A stretch of DNA of 64,000 bases, taken from contig QNQO01009164.1 of NCBI GenBank assembly GCA_003290165.1, positions 1 to 64,000 on the forward strand, in the 5' to 3' direction. Under the pieces are notes generated by a model. That model was not told the origin of the DNA and did no database searches. It was given only the letters and a program-made list of their open reading frames with translations. Positions 61,776 to 64,000 of the stretch are shown here, one piece after another (positions within the stretch are counted from its first letter, which is position 1; every line of letters begins with the position of its first letter). Position numbers and translations under genes: made by a program. The stretch comes from Berberis thunbergii. Lineage: Eukaryota; Streptophyta; Magnoliopsida; Ranunculales; Berberidaceae.

Positions 61776-62136
61776 TTTTATCGAAGTGTTTGAAGAAATG
61801 AGATTTTTTTTTTTTGCTTACTTAGTCTGTTTTTTTTTTATCTGGTTTTCTTTCTCTTCTATTGGATTTTGGTTGGTTTAGATAAGCTGATAAGGAGGAG
61901 AGAGAGAGTGAGACCAATGGTGTTGATCAATTTTTAAAGGAGTTTAGGAACACAAATTTTTAAAAAATATCCTAAAATTATATTTGATTTGCCTAAAGTT
62001 TTATCATCCGCCTAAAATTGCCTAAAATTCACACAAACTTGTTTATAAGAGTCAAACTCGGTTTTACAAGGTGCAAATGAATGCTAGCTGATTTGATAAG
62101 ATTTGTATAATATAAATAATATTGCAAGTCGATACT
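61776..62136 (-). promoter_or_regulatory. Likely bS1c promoter and 5' leader
   Basis: Reading from the gene outward there is a T-rich stretch, a CT-rich stretch (61850-61865) and GAGAGAGAG (about 61895-61910). No clear TATA box or TGGGCY site was seen. A hairpin MITE lies just beyond, about 370 bases from the start codon. Confidence 0.4.
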
Positions 62137-62145
62137 AACTTTATA

Positions 62146-62337
62146 GGGGAATTCTAAATGTTGAGGAAATGGGCGAGGAAACCAGCGAGGGGAGTGAGGT
62201 GGAGGGAGGGGAGCCATTCACTCTCCTCGAGATGCGTGTGTTTACACGCATCTCGAGGAGAGTGAATGGCTCCCCTCCCTCCACCTCACTCCCCTAATTG
62301 GTTTCCTCGCCCATTTCCTCGACATTTAGCATCTCTC
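62146..62337. mobile_element. Hairpin MITE, copy 2 (MULE type), 192 bp
   Basis: Perfect 9-bp duplications AACTTTATA lie at 62137-62145 and 62338-62346. The two arms pair almost perfectly for about 90 bases each, around a four-base GTTT loop near 62241 (arms CCTCGAGATGCGTGT and ACACGCATCTCGAGG). The near-identity of arms and the perfect duplication suggest a recent insertion. Confidence 0.9.
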
Positions 62338-62346
62338 AACTTTATA

Positions 62347-63038
62347 CACCTTTGCTCAAAACAAATGTGAGTTGATCATTTCATTAGCGAAAAAAAATGG
62401 TTATCATTGAAAAAAAATTCTTATTTTCATTTTTGTCAATGAAATTTGTTTTACCATTGTCGATATTATTCCTCACAAGTCCTCAATTTTTAACTTAAGG
62501 AAGCTTTTGAAAGTCTTGCAATCCCAATTTATTTCTAATAGATAGGATTATCAAAACTTATACAACAACAAAGAAACAATTTAACTAGCATTTATCTAGC
62601 ACTTAACTTCTCTCACTCTAAATTTTATTGCGGGCACGGTTAGAACTTTGGATTTGTGATTTCATCCACCACAAGTTTACGACTACTGATATCTCATTGG
62701 CAACAAATGTAAGTTTAATGGGCTCTCTTACCAAACAAAACCATTGGATTAGATTGGCATTGAGCATGTTGGTTAAACTTCATATGACCATTTATGGTAA
62801 AACCAGGATTACTCAACCCAAAAACTAAGAGGTAAACTTGGTTTGAAATTGGACGGCTGAATCCAAGTCCATTTTAGATGTTTCACAGGTTCCGCAATCT
62901 GATAATCACTGCCGATAAAAGAAGAAGAAAATGCGAACAAGCGAGGTAATAAGATTTGATTTTTTTTTTTTTTTTTAGAATAGATGTTTTTCCATTACCT
63001 CTCACAGATGCATTATTTAGGGCTCAGTATTGAACCTT
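62347..63038. other. Intergenic with possible decayed SINE
   Basis: This is AT-rich spacer. At about 62630-62705, read on the minus strand, sequence resembles the head of the SINE in GDSL intron 1 (GTGATTTCATCCACCACAAG compared with TGTAATTTCATCCGCCATAAG on the plus strand). The likeness is weak. The rest shows nothing I recognise. Confidence 0.3.
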
Positions 63039-63128
63039 GGGCTATTCGAGTGGTGATTTAATAAGGTTAACTTCAAGACCATTCAGTGAGGGTACACACA
63101 CCTTCTAATCGTAGGATTAAATAGATCT
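63039..63128 (+). repeat. Inverted-copy repeat, left member
   Basis: About 88 bases with GAGTGGTGATTTAATAAGG and AGGATTAAATAGATCT recur in inverse orientation at 63771-63858. The block CGAGTGGTGATTTAATGAGG in the other member looks like a tRNA-Leu/Ser A box, so a SINE origin is possible. Confidence 0.5.
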
Positions 63129-63770
63129 ATATGAAGTTGATAAACAAAAAAAATAATAATAATAATAATAATTGCTGGAACAAACTCCTCAAATATAAAC
63201 GAGGAACAAACTTCATTATTCTCTTCTTCCTTCTTCTTTGATCACATAAACGATGAAGTAGCGAAATAAATAAATAAATAAAATTATTTTGACAATTAAT
63301 TGTTCATAGTCTTCAACAACAATTCCCTTTTAGTATAAGGGTTTGAACAAGCTTCTAGAAGGATAATCCATGTCCATATCTTTTTGGACCTCTTCAATTA
63401 CCATCAAAACTATAATTTCGTCTAAAAAAATTTTTAATTTCTGCAATGTTCCCAATTTTGGTAGTTGATAGCATGTTTGCATTTTGTTTAGATCATATCC
63501 AAAATCTATAAACCTTAAATTCAATAATCTCCAAAAAAAAAAACCTTAAAAATCAATAATCAAAAGTTTTTTCACAAAATCTATTAAAATTGGGTAAAAC
63601 CAAATTGACAATTATTAATTAGATTTGTTTAAAGAAAAAAAAAAACAGCGAGAGACCATTCGATTTTTCGATAAACAAAAGGTAGCTAAACAAACTTAAA
63701 TTAAGGGTTGGTATCATTCTAGGAAACTAAATCTTTTCATCATTTTTTATATGTTTATCGACTGCTTCTA

Positions 63771-63858
63771 GATTTATTTAATCCAACAGTTAGGAGATGT
63801 GCACTCACATTGAGTGTTCGTGAGGTTAACCTCATTAAATCACCACTCGGGCTATCCA
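63771..63858 (-). repeat. Inverted-copy repeat, right member
   Basis: On the minus strand this matches 63039-63128 (CGAGTGGTGATTTAATGAGG, then GGATTAAATAAATCT). The 640-base spacer between the two is not itself palindromic, so two separate insertions are more likely than one foldback element. Confidence 0.5.
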
Positions 63859-64000
63859 TTGGTTTGGGCTCAATTTGAAACATCCTTGGGCTTTTGATAA
63901 TACTAGTAAGCTCATCACTCATGGAAGACTCAAGAGTCATATCCTTTTTTTTTTTTTTGAAGACATAAGTCATGATAGTACTAGTAAGATAAATTTTTTT

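Overview
This window is nuclear DNA from a flowering plant, most likely a eudicot. The genes are split by AT-rich GT-AG introns, several products carry plastid or secretory targeting sequences, and the spaces between genes are full of plant transposons. I could not fix the species from the sequence.

The left third (1-22 kb) is repeat-rich and holds one recognisable gene, a thylakoid-lumen PsbP-domain protein (8467-10444, +). Around it lie several copies of one roughly 1.9 kb repeat, here called repeat X, which ends in three tandem units of about 190 bp. Different transposons have landed in different copies, so uninterrupted copies act as empty sites. The insertions are a MULE with long inverted ends, a 1.19 kb foldback element with a (TA)n tract, and an endogenous pararetrovirus reverse-transcriptase fragment. 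Two broken Ty3/gypsy gag-protease-LTR copies are also present. A 113-bp piece of the PsbP gene recurs at 15.6 kb. A hAT element just downstream of the gene contains two nested MITEs.

The right two thirds (22-62 kb) are gene-dense, with order and strand: HECT ubiquitin ligase UPL6 (+, 26 exons); GDSL esterase/lipase (-, 5 exons); trans-Golgi protein ECHIDNA (-, 6 exons); ribosome quality-control factor NEMF/Rqc2 (+, 14 exons); plastid ribosomal protein bS1c (-, 7 exons). These are housekeeping genes in protein turnover, secretion, ribosome rescue and plastid translation, plus one secreted hydrolase. They are not an operon or an obvious cluster. Exon boundaries were placed by hand from splice sites, reading phase and remembered family sequence. 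UPL6, ECHIDNA, NEMF and bS1c are confident calls.

Two genes show a one-base reading-frame problem, each at a homopolymer: an A6 run in NEMF exon 7 and a G4 run at the exon 3 donor of the GDSL gene. Real lesions or uncorrected assembly indels would look the same here. Introns hold younger insertions with visible target-site duplications: a hAT MITE and a short LTR element in UPL6 intron 19, and a hAT element in ECHIDNA intron 5. Two copies of one hairpin MITE family sit at 46.4 kb and 62.1 kb. I found no undescribed biological system. The novelty lies in the layered transposon history and the possible gene lesions.
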